Shown: positions 22,216 through 34,700 of the stretch, in pieces
Position numbering within the stretch: the stretch's first letter is position 1
Layout: each line of letters opens with the position of its first letter
Assembly: GCA_963691655.1 (NCBI GenBank)
Contig: OY829326.1
Span: 92,435,235-92,499,234, forward strand
Source: Toxonevra muliebris
Taxonomy: Eukaryota > Arthropoda > Insecta > Diptera > Pallopteridae
DNA length: 64,000 nt
Direction of reading: 5' to 3'
The notes under the pieces: generated by a model
The model's input: the letters and a program-made list of their open reading frames with translations, nothing else
What the model was told of the DNA's origin: nothing
Database searches by the model: none
Position numbers and translations under genes: made by a program

Positions 22216-23640
22216 TAGTGTCCGACCGAATATTCGGCTTTGGCTTCGGTTCTTCGGCTATTTGGCCTAAAATTGCACCTTCGGCATCGGCTTCTGCAAA
22301 AAATGGCCGATGTTTTGGCCGAAGTATTTTGCCGAAGCCGAAGATTATAAGCATTTTATTTTATAAAAATTTTTACTATAGATTGGCAGTAAAAATTTAT
22401 ACAAATAAATAAATGTGAAGTGGTTATATAAAGTATTTACATTACAATTTCAGTGTTATACTTTCTCCGTTTGCTTGTTCCATTTTTACTTTTGAAGTAA
22501 CCCACAGATTTACAACCGTGCAATGTGTTATCAACAGTTATCAATGATTTTTTTAACGAACAAGCAAGCCAAACTTTTTTACTTTTTAAGGAAGACTTGA
22601 AGCATATTGAAAAGAAGCGTGAATTGTTAGAAAAGCCGACATTTTCCATTACTGGCGCTTCACTTCTTTTTTTTTGCTTTCAAGGAGGTCAAAAAAATCT
22701 AAAATTGATGTGGCTAAAATTGCTCTAGAATATATGTGTAAAGGGATTCTTTGGAATTCACAGTCGATTGAAAGTTACAGATGTTTATTTGCAAGCTCTG
22801 ATACAGCAGTTATGCATATTTGAACTTTGAAACTAGTTTTTCTCAAAACAGCATTTTTCGAAATGGCTGCCACGATATATCCAAAACTAATGAACTGATT
22901 GCGTCTTAATTTTTATCGTATCTTCAATTAATAAAATACTTCCCGTCATACTAGCCAGATAAAAAAACTTGCTGTGAGTAGATAGGAAAATTTTTTATAC
23001 AAAATATTTAGTTATTTAAAAAAAATTGATAAAAAGTTTATTATCAACAAATACTTTTAGGCATTCAACTTTTTCGGCTTCATAAAATCACGCCCATTAA
23101 ATTTTTTACGGTTTTGAGTTCAGATTTACATTAAAATTTATTTATTATGTTTTTTACATTAAAATTTATCACACCCAATTTTTTTTTAAATCAATCAAAA
23201 ATTTAGGAACTAGAGTTAATTCTGGTTCCGGCTACAGGTCTATAGATTAATACGCTGATTCAATCTTTGATTTTAGATAAGCAGAATCATGGCAGCCATC
23301 GGCCAACATTTTTTTTGACACAGGTGTCGTTGAACGACAGTCGTTCTACAGATATATAGTCGATGTAACTTTATATTTTGACGTAAACAAATTTTTAAAT
23401 GTTTCTTGAGATAAATAATATTTATCAGCTCCTTCGACAGTGAACAGTTATTTAGTGTTACTGGAGTATCTATTATTTATATTTTTCTGTATATGTTTGC
23501 AAATACATAGGAACAAAAAATGTTCTTTCAAATTTTTATTTTTATATTTTAAAAATCCTTCGGTCTTCGGCTTCGGCCGAAGGTTAGAGAAATGGCCCAA
23601 GTTCGGCTTCGGCCAAAAAATCACCTTCGGTCGGTCACTA
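22216..23640. mobile_element. hAT-superfamily element (1425 bp) with perfect 8-bp target duplication
   Basis: GTAACTTT occurs directly before (22208-22215) and after (23641-23648) the element. The termini are TAGTGTCCGACCGAA on the left and the reverse complement of TAGTGACCGACCGAA on the right. Just inside both ends are many TTCGGC/GCCGAA hexamers, the sort of subterminal repeats that hAT transposases bind. The interior carries only short broken frames (for example 22525-22728), so it is non-autonomous or decayed. A segment inside (23060-23215) recurs at 1-95. Confidence 0.93.
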
Positions 23641-24120
23641 GTAACTTTCGATGTTGAGACAATAAAAAAAAAATTTTTTCTACCTACTTATTCCGATCAA
23701 TAACCATTTTAATTCTTTGTGCTCAGAAAACATTGGCGCAAGAAGTCATGGAGTTTCAGATCGATTCATCGAGAAACGAAAAAGATATACATGTTTAAAC
23801 TTAAAATGGGTCCAATTAGGCCCAGGTGCCCATCCTAGAGTTAAAAAGAAAAGTATTTCCTTCTAGTTATGTTATTACATATTTATAGGTGTAAACGAGT
23901 TAATCAGTTTAAACCTTGCACACGTTAAAAATTAAGAAAAACTTGCAAAAAAAGAAAAAAACAAAACAGTCTATACACAAATTGCTTCAACGTGAATATT
24001 AAAAGATTATAAAATTAATATTAATGTTGCTAAAATTTGTTTTGCGGTCAGTAAGTAATTTCGGCAACTGTGTTTTGATTAAAAAAAAAACAACCCTTTT
24101 CTTAATTATTATGTGTATAA
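23641..24120. other. AT-rich spacer, no gene seen
   Basis: Includes AGGTGCCCATCCTAG near 23824-23838, inverted partner of 19447-19461. Otherwise featureless. Confidence 0.4.
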
Positions 24121-26120
24121 ACCATGTTTTCTTCTGTGTTCTACAAGTTTATACTCGTATACAAAACATAAAAAAAAAACAAACAAAAAAATAAATCAAT
24201 TTCCCCAAACAGGAAATCCAATTTTTATGACGATAATTAAATTTTTCTGCGGCTATAAATGAACAAATCATCACAAAAATCGCTCCAATCGTCGTTCGTT
24301 TGTTAATCCGCTCTAAATTCAACAACACTTTAAAATCAATATTAAGAAGAAGAAAAATTAATATTAAAAAAAGAAGCGAGCATAAAGGCAGAAGAAGAAA
24401 ACGGAGAAATAAATGAAGATGCCAGGCCATCGAATTGTCGGCCATATGGGCCTAATCGAATTATTAATAACAATAATAATAATAAAAAAAAGATAATATT
24501 GAATCTTAGCATACAACTACTTGTATATCGTTTCGTATCGCATCGTATTGTGGGGAACAGGTACAGATGTCCAGATAATATGCTACAAAATGTTATAGCA
24601 ACAACAACAACAAGCAACAAAAACAACTGTATTATGATTTATGAACTGGCTGAGGTTGTTATCATAATAAAATTTAAAAATATCTTCATTTTCTTGTTAA
24701 TTATTTTCGGTTAACGCGTTCAGCGTTCAACATTCATCGGTCGCATAGCATCGTTCGGTTCGCTTTGGTTTTTGGTGTTTTTAATTTTTCGTTTTTTTTT
24801 TTCGTTTTTGGTTTCCCTCATCACTACTCACAATTTCATTCCAATCAGATTCGTAACGGCTTCAGTTTCTGAAAAAAAAAACATGAGTTGAACTGATTGT
24901 ATGAGCATATGAGCCCAACTGAGCCATTTTCAATGAGAAGCTCAACACAGCTTTGCTCAGCTTAGTTCAATTCAGCTCAGTCAAAATCGAGCTGGCATCT
25001 TTTAATCCTTTTATTTATGAATGCTCTTGTTGCTGGCTGTTGTAGCAAACAAAAAGAAACAAAAAATCGTACTAAATGTTTCTGTTAAGTGAGCTCAACT
25101 TAAATGCCATAAAGTAGTTCAGAAATTTTTATAGTTGATTATGATGATGTGGATGATGATGACGATGATGATGTGTTCTCATCTGCGTTAATTTTGTTTC
25201 TTTCTTTCTTTTCCTCGATAATTTTTTCATTTCGTTTTATTAACTTGTTTTATTCATCTGATTTCTTTGTCTCCTGTCCAAATTGTGTGTTGTTCACTTC
25301 ATCGCCAACATTGCGATAGCTTCATTTGAAGCGTTCCGTTTGTACGCGATGTGCGTTGCGCTTTCTGTGAGCTGCTGATGTGCTCAGCGTGATATTCACG
25401 AGATTCATGGGAATATTAATTTCATGGCAATTTTATTGCTTATTAATTTTTCAAAACTTTTTTCTTCGCTCTGTTGTTGTGTACATACCTACAAATTTTC
25501 ACTGTAGTACATTGATTCGATTTTGGAAGTTGAAACTGAATTTTGATGCTTTGTGCTATTGTATGTAGCCCCGATAAATGTTGTCCGTATTCGGTCATTC
25601 ATTCCCCCCACCTTCATCACCGTCAGCTTCAACAATATTTAAATTATTTCGAACTGGTTATACTAATAGCGTTATGATATGATTATGTAGTTTAATAATT
25701 GTGAATGATTTGTATATTTTCCCATTTCAATTCAGTCCAGTTCAGTTTTTTATTTGGTCAATTACTTTTCGATGCAAATGAAATCTACACTTTTATTTAT
25801 TCTTCACACGTTTTTCTTTCAATCTTTCCTTTTTTCTTCGGTTTAATCTTTTCAAATGTGAAATACCACGCGTTGTTCCCAATTTCAAAATTCAATAAAG
25901 ACATCAACTGTTCCATCACCACTCCCCCTTACTATTCCATCACTACTGCTCTATGCTTCTTCCACTGGTGCTTTCTTCGGGTTCCTTCTCGGACAAGTGT
26001 GATGATGAGGTTAATCAATGTGTTTATCGTGATGTTTAATTTATTCACACTATTTTGTTGCTGTGGTGTTGTTTCTATTCATTTTTTTCTTGCCTGCTAT
26101 TGTTGCTGTTGTTGTTAGTG
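24121..26120. other. Transposon-poor stretch with triplet repeats
   Basis: I see no terminal repeats or transposase similarity. It holds AAG/AAT/CAA runs (24340-24640), a cluster of CAGCTCAG/GCTCAG words around 24950-24985, a GAT repeat at 25138-25174 and TTGCTGTTG at ~26100. Open frames here (98 codons at 24149-24445, 137 codons at 25705-26118) are hydrophobic translations of T-rich DNA without domains. It is a possible regulatory region downstream of unc-4. Confidence 0.35.
25138..25174 (+). repeat. GAT microsatellite
   Basis: Imperfect run of GAT/GAC triplets. Confidence 0.85.
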
Positions 26121-28302
26121 TTGGTTATATTATTATATTATGATTATTTTATACCTCTCCATATTCCAACAATATTCGTAATTTATTTCATTGTCCGATG
26201 ATTAGTAATATTTTCTCATCTTAAATTGGTTTAGAAACTGATTTGTTTTCTCAAACCAATGCCTTTTGAATTTTAAATCTAGATAAAAAATAAATACATT
26301 GATAGATTTTTGATTTTTATAAATTTTATTTTAATGATTAATTATGAATAAGCGCGAAATAATAAAATCGTTTTAAATTAACTCAATATATCTACGTAAA
26401 CAATATTTTAAATGTGTATATACATACATTTCTATGTACTCAATTGAATTTAATATTGCTCTTTGAAGATGTCACCCACATAAGGGTTAGGCGTGGTTTC
26501 TATCTAATTATCGCTATGTTGGAACTTGAACTCACATGAAGATATACAGCTATTCTTCTACGTTTTGCAAATTATCATGGTTAATAGTGTCCTCGATAAG
26601 TGCAAAGTTCACATCACATTGCTCCATGCCAGAAAGCATGAAATTTGTGTAAGGGGCCGTTCACATAACGTTTGAGTAATGAAATCGAGACAAACTCAAA
26701 ATGGGTTTAAAAAATATATAGCACATGATTTACAATTATTTTAATATTTTATTAAAAATATTAGTAGTTACTTAAACTATTCAAAAAAGATTAAATTCCT
26801 TTGAGGTTTGGTTTTCTGCCTTTTTTGGCACTTCCTTCGTCGACTTTTGAATTTCAGTTGTACCTATGACTTTCAATTATTTTTTAATTTTTAATTAACC
26901 AATCTCCATTTTTTGGTATATATTCATAGGTTTAGACCTTCCTCTTTTGGTGAGAAAAATAAAATAATTTCGGTTCGGCTCAATTCTGGGTTAAGTTCTT
27001 ATCCATATATTTAATTCGAAATCGTTGGGATATATGTTAGCGTAAAGTGAAGGCGGTACTCGCTAATGGCAGTTTGATCTCTTAAATATATTTATTCTTG
27101 TTTGATGCTTTTACATTGGGAGAGATAAAGTAATATGTCTTCTGCCATTTTTGGGCTTCAATGGCAAAATATGACTCGTTATCCATTGCACAAATGTACG
27201 TAAAATTGGGTGTGAAGAAAAATTTGGACACGTTACCCAACTTGATTTTGATGACTTTTAATCATTTTCTGCAGTTTTTGGAACGCATTTTTTTAATTCT
27301 TGTTAAATGTCCAATAATTTTAAAAATTTTCATTTGTAGTTTTTGAAACTTGGTATTTTTTGTAAATTGTCTATAAGACTTTGCTGTTCGACCCATTGTT
27401 TCTGCTTTTAGAAGAGTGTAAACTTTTCAGTCATGAAACACACATTTTCCCCCAGAATAATCTTTTCTTTCTATCATTTTTAAATTCTCTAATACTTTAA
27501 TTGTAATATACTCTTTTGGATTTTTGTGTAATATTTACAAAGCAAATTCCGAAATTGTGACATAAAAATATTTTCTAAATAACGCAATTTTCGACCAATT
27601 TCCCCTCCCACCCCCTCCCCTGGTCGTAACAAAACGTACAATATCTCACAAAATAATCCATAAAAAAAATTTTAGCCATGATTTTCGAATTCAGCCGGGC
27701 AAAATTCATTTTATAAACTTGTGTAATGCTGAAGTCATCTGTATTTGATAGTATGAAATCAACGTTACGTAACGCAGTATGAAGAGTATGAAAAGTTTCT
27801 AAGGTCTGACTCACAGTGATTCAGCAATTAAATTCTTTGGTCAAAAGCAAAGAGCACGCAATTGCAAAAACACAGAAACCGAACGGTAAAATAAAAAATA
27901 TTGAAAAGGTAAAATATGGAAACTGTACCAGGGCATAGGGCATCACTCAGAAAGAGAGCACGTGGAACCATATTTTAAAGCTTCCATATTTTCCTTCCAT
28001 ATTTTATTCTTCCATAATTTTTTCTTCTTTTTCGCCGATAAAAAGCACTTCTGAACCACTGTGTGACGGTTTTTCCACCACGATGAAGCTTAAAAAACGT
28101 TTTGAAACTTATGGATTTATCCACAGCAAGTATGGCAGTAGCAATAGATTGCAATATCACAATTTCCATAAGAAGAGACCATAGGCCTTTATATGTATAT
28201 GTGTTCTCAGGAATGTCAAACCCACCATTAACTAAGATATCCACATTGCCACAGAGCCATCGAGGTGGAGACTACCTACTTTCCAAATAGACATCACAAT
28301 TT
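26121..28302. other. AT-rich intergenic DNA; one possible solo transposon end
   Basis: GGGGCCGTTCACATAACG at 26655-26672 looks like the end of a common class of DNA transposons, but no matching opposite end was found. Sequence from 27960 to 28300 may be the upstream part of the LINE fragment that follows. No host gene is seen. Confidence 0.4.
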
Positions 28303-28620
28303 CTGAGCCTATGCGGAAGACACCATGCATTTTTCAAGAGCAGATTCTCGCCATTAGGCGGTGTGATCAGTTAAGCCTAGAACGTAAATGCAGGAGGCAA
28401 GGTATGGTAATATACCAATACTCAGACAGCCAATCCTTAATCAGATTACTGGACTCATTTCAGATATCTTCAGAGGTAGTTTGGAAATACATAGAGCTGC
28501 TGAATGAATGAGGAAGGTTAAATATGGCCACCATATTCTGGGTTTCCGGACAACCAAAAACACATGAAAATGAAATAGCCGCTTACATAGCAAGGAAAGC
28601 GCTGGTCCAGAATCGCATTA
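28303..28620 (+). pseudogene. LINE RNase H fragment
   Basis: Frames on the plus strand read FQEQILAIRRCDQLSLERKC, YQYSDSQSLIRLLDSFQISS, VVWKYIELLNE, then a stop, then MATIFWVSGQPKTHENEIAA and YIARKAL. The glutamate of the QxEI motif, the Asp of YSDSQ, the altered WVPGH (here WVSGQ) and the NExA motif mark an I/jockey-type LINE RNase H domain. A TGA at ~28509 and damaged catalytic motifs show it is dead. It is a different family from the 19.8-kb copy. Confidence 0.75.
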
Positions 28621-28650
28621 TTCCCAAAGTCTTTCCAAGTGTATGAACTC

Positions 28651-28972
28651 TAGGGTTGCATTTTTATATTATCTAATTTTATATTTATAAATTGTCATAA
28701 TTAAAAAAATAAGCGGAATTAGGAGTTTTCCCCTGGGACATTTACAGTTTATAAATGATATTTTAAAACAATCTAATTTTTTTGTTTGTTTTATTTCATT
28801 TCCTCCTCCTCATTTTAATTTAATTTTTAATTACATTATAATATTTCATCAGGGCTGCCATTAAAGAGTTAATACTAAGTTAGTAAATATATACTCCTTT
28901 TATAAGGGAACAATTTTAAATTAACGAAAATTCAGGGATGTCCCGGTAAAAACGGGACGTTTGGTAACACTT
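28651..28972. mobile_element. Probable small hAT-type MITE with 8-bp target duplication
   Basis: ATGAACTC occurs directly on both sides (28643-28650 and 28973-28980). The ends are TAGGGTTGCA on the left and the reverse complement of AAGTGTTACC on the right, matching at about six of ten positions. The right end carries a hairpin with CGTCCCGTTTTTACCGGGAC when read inwards, which resembles the left end of the element at 59158. The interior is non-coding. Confidence 0.6.
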
Positions 28973-28980
28973 ATGAACTC

Positions 28981-30323
28981 ACATCATAAAAATAATTTAA
29001 ATAAACATATTTTCATGGATAGAGATAAAATTGCTAGCGAATAAGGTGAACCATTCATCCGTCAATTTCATATGCGAAGCACGTTTTTTGTTTTAAATCA
29101 TGCAAGTATTTTCATTTCACTTAAATTCACAATTACAAATTTTCAGCATAATCTGTATGGAGCTAGGAATCTGTATGAGGTTATAAATCTATATGGGACT
29201 AAAAGAAATTATTTTACTCTTTTTAGTCCGTTTTAAAAACGTAGTATATTAAAATTTTTTTTATTTAAATTATTATTTTCTGCTTTTTAATCTTTTTAAA
29301 ATATATATATTCTACTCTTGCTAAAGAAATGATTTTTACAACGATGAATGAGTGCTTTGTATCCTCGGCACAAACTATACATAATAGCTATGCTATCATA
29401 TTCTTGCACCTACTATGTAATTAGAGTGGTTGTCAAACTACAAATATTTTAAATAGAGCGATGTATTTCACACTTTCATATCAGCCTGAAAGTATACTGT
29501 ACTATAATTATTGTTTATATAAATAAATAAATTATATTATATTTATATATATTTTAGATATTTTATATTGCATTGTCATCCAGCTCTGAAATATGTTTAA
29601 AGTTTCAAGTCTCTAGATCATCCAGAAGTTAGTTTAAAATCGATTGTAAAATTCCACCCGAACAGACACACAGACTGGCAGACCGACAGACAGAAAGACA
29701 CCATTGAAAGCGAGTTGATATAAACGTAGTAAAAAGAGGAACGAAGAGACGGTAGATCATCTCACTGGACATAAATCGTTAAGGTTAAGCAATCAAAGCT
29801 ACTAACAGGGAATATTAACCCCAAAAAAAGCCCAATGCCTCAAGCTGAGAAAAAAAAACTTAGAATAAATACGGGTTTTCTTTCAAGGCAATACAAACTA
29901 GGAAAACACATGAAGAAAATTATTCAAGCTGTCGACATTGATGACCGATATTAAAAGGTTGTGCCAACAAAGAGTTGCGGCAATTTTGACAAAATGTTAA
30001 TGCTGGTCTATTGGATACTACTTTTATAACAGATATTTTACTTCAAGTATGCTGATGGAACACATAAAAAAATATGTCATTATCTTTATTGGAAATACCA
30101 AGTTCGGTAGTGATTTACCAACTGGGGCCAGCGCCCGATTAGTAAAGGTGCTCAATATAGCTCAGTTAGGCCGGTTGCAGTATCAACGTAAAGCAATAAA
30201 CTTACCTTCTTCTTGATAATGTCAAAATCAATCGTGTTGCAATAACGACTTCCATTTTATTGCCATTTGTCGCCAATTCCGTAAGTGTTGTCGAAATAAA
30301 TGAGACTTTAAAAATAATTATAT
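28981..30323. other. Intergenic DNA downstream of unc-4, no gene seen
   Basis: Holds AT-rich repeats and a CAGA-rich stretch at 29665-29702 (ACAGACACACAGACTGGCAG and onward), a motif style common in dipteran dispersed repeats. No coding or RNA signal was recognised. Confidence 0.4.
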
Positions 30324-31211
30324 TTTATTATTTATATTTTATTTTCATAAATAGTTTATACAATTTGCTTTAAATTATATGGTATCAAAACTTAAGTTAG
30401 CACAGTAAACACTGGGAAAATTTAATACAAATTTAACGTAAATTATAAAGCATTATTGAAGTAACTAAATTAAAAACTAAACGTAATTAACTTAAAAATA
30501 AATGCATATAGTCGTATAAATATATATAGTCTCTTTCAGTGCGCACACAATTTATATTAAATTTGTTTAAACAAAAAGTAAAAAGAATACATAAAACAGA
30601 ATGCCCCAATTATATTAAGACTAATTTTCATGTTGACAGCAAATCATAATTGAATTCATTATAAAATTACAACAAAATAAAACATTAATTTAAAAAAAAG
30701 AAAAAAGAGTTGAAACGCGTAAAATACAAAAGAGGAACTTAAAGACAGTAACTTTTTCCCCAATTTCCAGGTTCGTAATTTTTGTTCGCTTTTATTATTT
30801 CGTAAATTAAATTACCATTCATTATAATACATCAATTATTCTAATATTGCGCAATTTGTTCTGTATTCGATTTCATTAAATTTAATGCGTGTGTGTTTGT
30901 TTGTATGTGAATATCTGTGTGTGTCCGTATGTCTGAAGCCTTATACTCAACTGTACAATTAGTTTTTATATTTTGAAAATATCTCGATATATTTGTAGGT
31001 TATACGGTCTCAAAAGCCAAAGCCATAACCCGAGCCTATTATGCTGCTAATCTACTCCACTTTGTTCCTATGCTATGGTATGTCTATATATATTTGTGTA
31101 TGTGTGTGGGTGTGTAACTATGTTTATGATGATGTTGTTGTAGAGCTTAATTTGTGGACTGTTTGGGGCTTAACCATTTCTACATAATTTTTTAATTTTC
31201 AACTACAATTT
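30324..31211 (-). other. unc-4: Probable unc-4 3' untranslated region
   Basis: Non-coding stretch directly after the stop codon, rich in AT and TG/CA runs, with no recognisable transposon. On the minus strand AATAAA occurs at 30791-30796 and again at 30324-30329 and 30338-30343, so transcripts could end near either cluster. The true end cannot be decided from sequence alone. Confidence 0.45.
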
Positions 31212-31746
31212 TCATGTGTTGTTGAACAGTAATGATTCTATACTAAATGGATTGCTTCTTCGAATGCTAATCGCTGATGTTTGATGATGTTTGGGTGATG
31301 GTGAGTTTTGCAGGTTCAGGTGAAAGTTTGAAATTCTCGTTTTCGCTGGGAATATAAACGACTTGTTGTTATTGTTGGTGCAGCCATCTGTTGTGCCATT
31401 GTCATCGTCATTAGCTCGCAGTTCCGCTCCTCCAGCGCCGTTCGATGTTGGACTACTGCCGATACCGTTTGGACTACCGATTGGCGAAAAACTATTCGCA
31501 GCAATATCACTACTTCTGGGACTTTGAAATGATGCATCTTCGCCGTCGTCATCGCTGTCGGTGCCACCTACAACATCGATTTGAATTCCATCGTCTTCGA
31601 GATCCGAGTCTGAAAATGTGCCGTTGGCTTTATGTTGAGATATGTATTCGGCTTTTAGCGCCTCCAAGTCGACAGTGATACCTTTCGCTTGCAGCTTCCG
31701 CGCTTGTCTATCAATTGCTTTTGCCAATTTTTTCCTTCTTCTTGCT
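31212..31746 (-). CDS. unc-4: unc-4 coding exon 4 (C-terminus with eh1-like motif, stop)
   Basis: The acceptor TTTCGCAG is followed by [20 protein letters not shown], a conserved basic segment, then [13 protein letters not shown]. Next come acidic Asp/Ser stretches ([19 protein letters not shown]), an Asn-rich part and [13 protein letters not shown] with a TGA at 31212-31214. FSIESLL (about residues 460-466) matches the eh1 consensus used by many homeodomain repressors to bind Groucho. That interaction is inferred from the motif, not shown. Confidence 0.95.
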
Positions 31747-34700
31747 CTGCGAAAGATAAAGAAAATGGAACAAAAATAAAGTTTGGGAAATTTATGTTTA
31801 GGGAACCTCTAAATGAAAGGCAGATTTCTACATATTTCTCAGAACAAAAACTCGATAATTTTATTAAAAACAAAAATTTCTTACCTTTCCTTGGCCTTTA
31901 ATTCGTTGGGCGGGATAGGTTCACCAGAGCAGGTTTGAGGCTGAGCATTGTGCGCGGGTCGGCCAGGTCCTTTTTTGGTGTGTTCGCGTTTTCTAACTTT
32001 TGCTCGTCGATTCTGGAACCATACCTATCTGGAACAAAGTGTATAATTTCAGAAATTTTTCAGTACAATGATAGATAGAAAAATATAGCATTGCGTATAG
32101 CAGATTTATACACTTTTCAAATAAAAGTGGTTCACATGAATAAATTGTTTTTATTGAATAAAATGAGGGAAAGGTTTATAATTTAATGAAAATATTCAGA
32201 CAGAATAATATTTAAAATCAGTCAGCTCTATTTCAGTTGTGGCATTACATTGTACCAAATTGATCAACGACTGATTCGATTGCCAAAATGAACGACGGAT
32301 GCTTATTAATTAATAAATTAAAACTCAACAGTTACAGAAAAAAGCGCAAGATGAAAATTATGTAAATTTATTAGTTATGTTAATTTATTTGTATGTATTC
32401 AGTCAAAAAAGTCAGAAATTAATTTGCATGCTGAGCATGAAAGCTTGAAGATAAGAATTCATTTAAAACTAAACTTACCGCAACTCTACTCTCTTTTAAA
32501 TCCAGTCTCATTGCTAATGCTTCTCGCATGAATATATCAGGATAATGGCTCGCCGAAAATGCTCTCTCCAATTCTTCTAATTGCCAAGAATTAAAATTTG
32601 TTCGAGATCTTCTTCTCTTGGCAGCACTACTGTCTTCATCACCATCGCCTGGAAATCCTAAAAATAATAAAAAAAAAATTCATTATAATATTTAAATGAA
32701 ATCATATACATTATTTTTACACAATTCTGTTTCTTCCTTGTGAACTAACTAGATAAGATAGCCAAATTTGAAACTATATAAATCTTTTTTACATTAGATA
32801 CGAAAGACGTGAATTAGAACTGGAAGTTCAACAATTTTTTCCATAGCTATACATCGTATACCGCCGTTAATTGCAACAGCAAATTTGTATAAAAAATTAT
32901 TTTCGTCGTTTGCGCCTCAACATTATGGTGCAAATAAAATATTCACACATATATGCAGCCCTGTTCCTAGATTTCTCTCAAAAACAAAATAACTGTTGCC
33001 AGTTTTAACGAAAAAGTTCGATTTATCTAAGAAATTTCAAACAATAATAAGGGTATGGTTAGTTGTATATTTAGAGTTGCGCTGTTTATGTTAAAGGGGA
33101 GTTCAAGGAAACCAAGTTTACGTCGTTGTTTGAATACCCATATTGTATTATTTAAATAAGCGTTTCAAAGTTAAAAATTGTAAAGCCAGCCGGCCCATAA
33201 AAAAGTGTGCATTTGACAGTTAAGATGAAGTATATATAATGTATTTTTTTAAAGTATTCCCCAAAATTTTTTTTCTGGCCTGGTTGCATATGCTTTTTTA
33301 AAGTGAAGCATGCTTATTGGGTAAAGATAAAGTAAAGCTTATGCCCAATAAGATAAAAAATACAGCTAGCTATAGATGGGATGAAATAATTTGCAATTTC
33401 ACTCCCATATAAAAATGATCATAAATGGACTGAATGCTATAGGAAACCTATCCTATCAGCTTTTTCCGTACTTTGACTGTGTTTACAAATATTAGTTGGC
33501 TCTTTTTACTGAAAATTTTCGGCCGATACAAACGGTTGCATTAGCAAACATTACCCTGCCAATCAGCAAACAAACTTTGGACGGTTTTAATTTATATTTC
33601 AAAAAAAAAAAAAAAAACAAAGAGCTTTAATTGTCAGAATTTTAAGAGAGTCAATTATGATATTGGTGGAACCATTTAGCATATATTGAAAATTTAAATA
33701 TGAAAGCTAATTTATCTTAATTTTTTGAACAACGAACTAGGTTTTAAAGTCTACAAAATATGAAATTACAAATTTACCATATAGCAATTCGCACAGTACA
33801 AATTAGCCGTTGAGTGCAAAAGTGGTGCAAGTCACTGATTAAGAAAAATATTATTAAACGCGTAGTAAAAAATGGAAACGGACACCAAAGCAATGGTAAC
33901 CAAACAAAACATCTCAAGCGCATACTTAAATATAAAAAACAGAAGAGCTTAAGTGTCTTTTGGGCTCAAACTACCCAAATCCAAAATACCTTCATAACAT
34001 TTGTTTTAAATGCAATGGCGTTTATTTAATTCCCCTAGACTAGTAACAAGAGCAAAGAAAAGTGGCATGATGGACTTACTGCCTTACATTCTTCCAGTTC
34101 ACCATCATCCACTTTGGGACTTGAAAACATAGAAAGGAAACAACATATAGTACTATAGAAGATCTGGGACCCTTAGACGATGACAAGAATAGAGTTAATT
34201 AAAAAATTAAAATCAATTTCTATTAGCTTTGAGTTTCCATTAATAAGAATTATATTTTTATTATACCAACAAAAATTGAATTTCCCATTGTTTTAAGTCT
34301 TAATTCGAAAATAATTTAAGCCCTTTTGGTGCTAATATGTCGTTGAAGATGCAAACTTTTTTCACCAAACTTGGGTGATGAACAGGGTGAACAGTTTCAC
34401 CAAGACCTAAAATCAATGGAAATTCGGTATCAAGGTTTATGGAATGAGGAAATGTTAGCCTTTTATTGTTCGATGACCGTTAGAGACACCAATCCCAAAA
34501 CACACAAGAGACAAAATGTGAACTATACTGAATTCTTTGTTTAATTGAAAACAATGTTATGTATAAAAAATGATGAAATCGTTGTTTTTTGTTTCTAACT
34601 CCCAAACTAGAGCTCGGAAACCCACCGCTGATTACTTAAATTTTGCGCAAGAATTAACGCTATCGATTCATAAAAATCAGCGATGGGTTATTTCGTTTTC

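Noticed and set aside
25705..26118. 137-codon plus-strand open frame
   Set aside because: Hydrophobic translation of pyrimidine-rich DNA ending in TGT/TTG repeats; no domain or splice context.
26655..27790. Full DNA transposon starting with GGGGCCGTTCACATAACG
   Set aside because: No matching inverted end was found; ACGTTACGTAACG near 27766 is not its complement.
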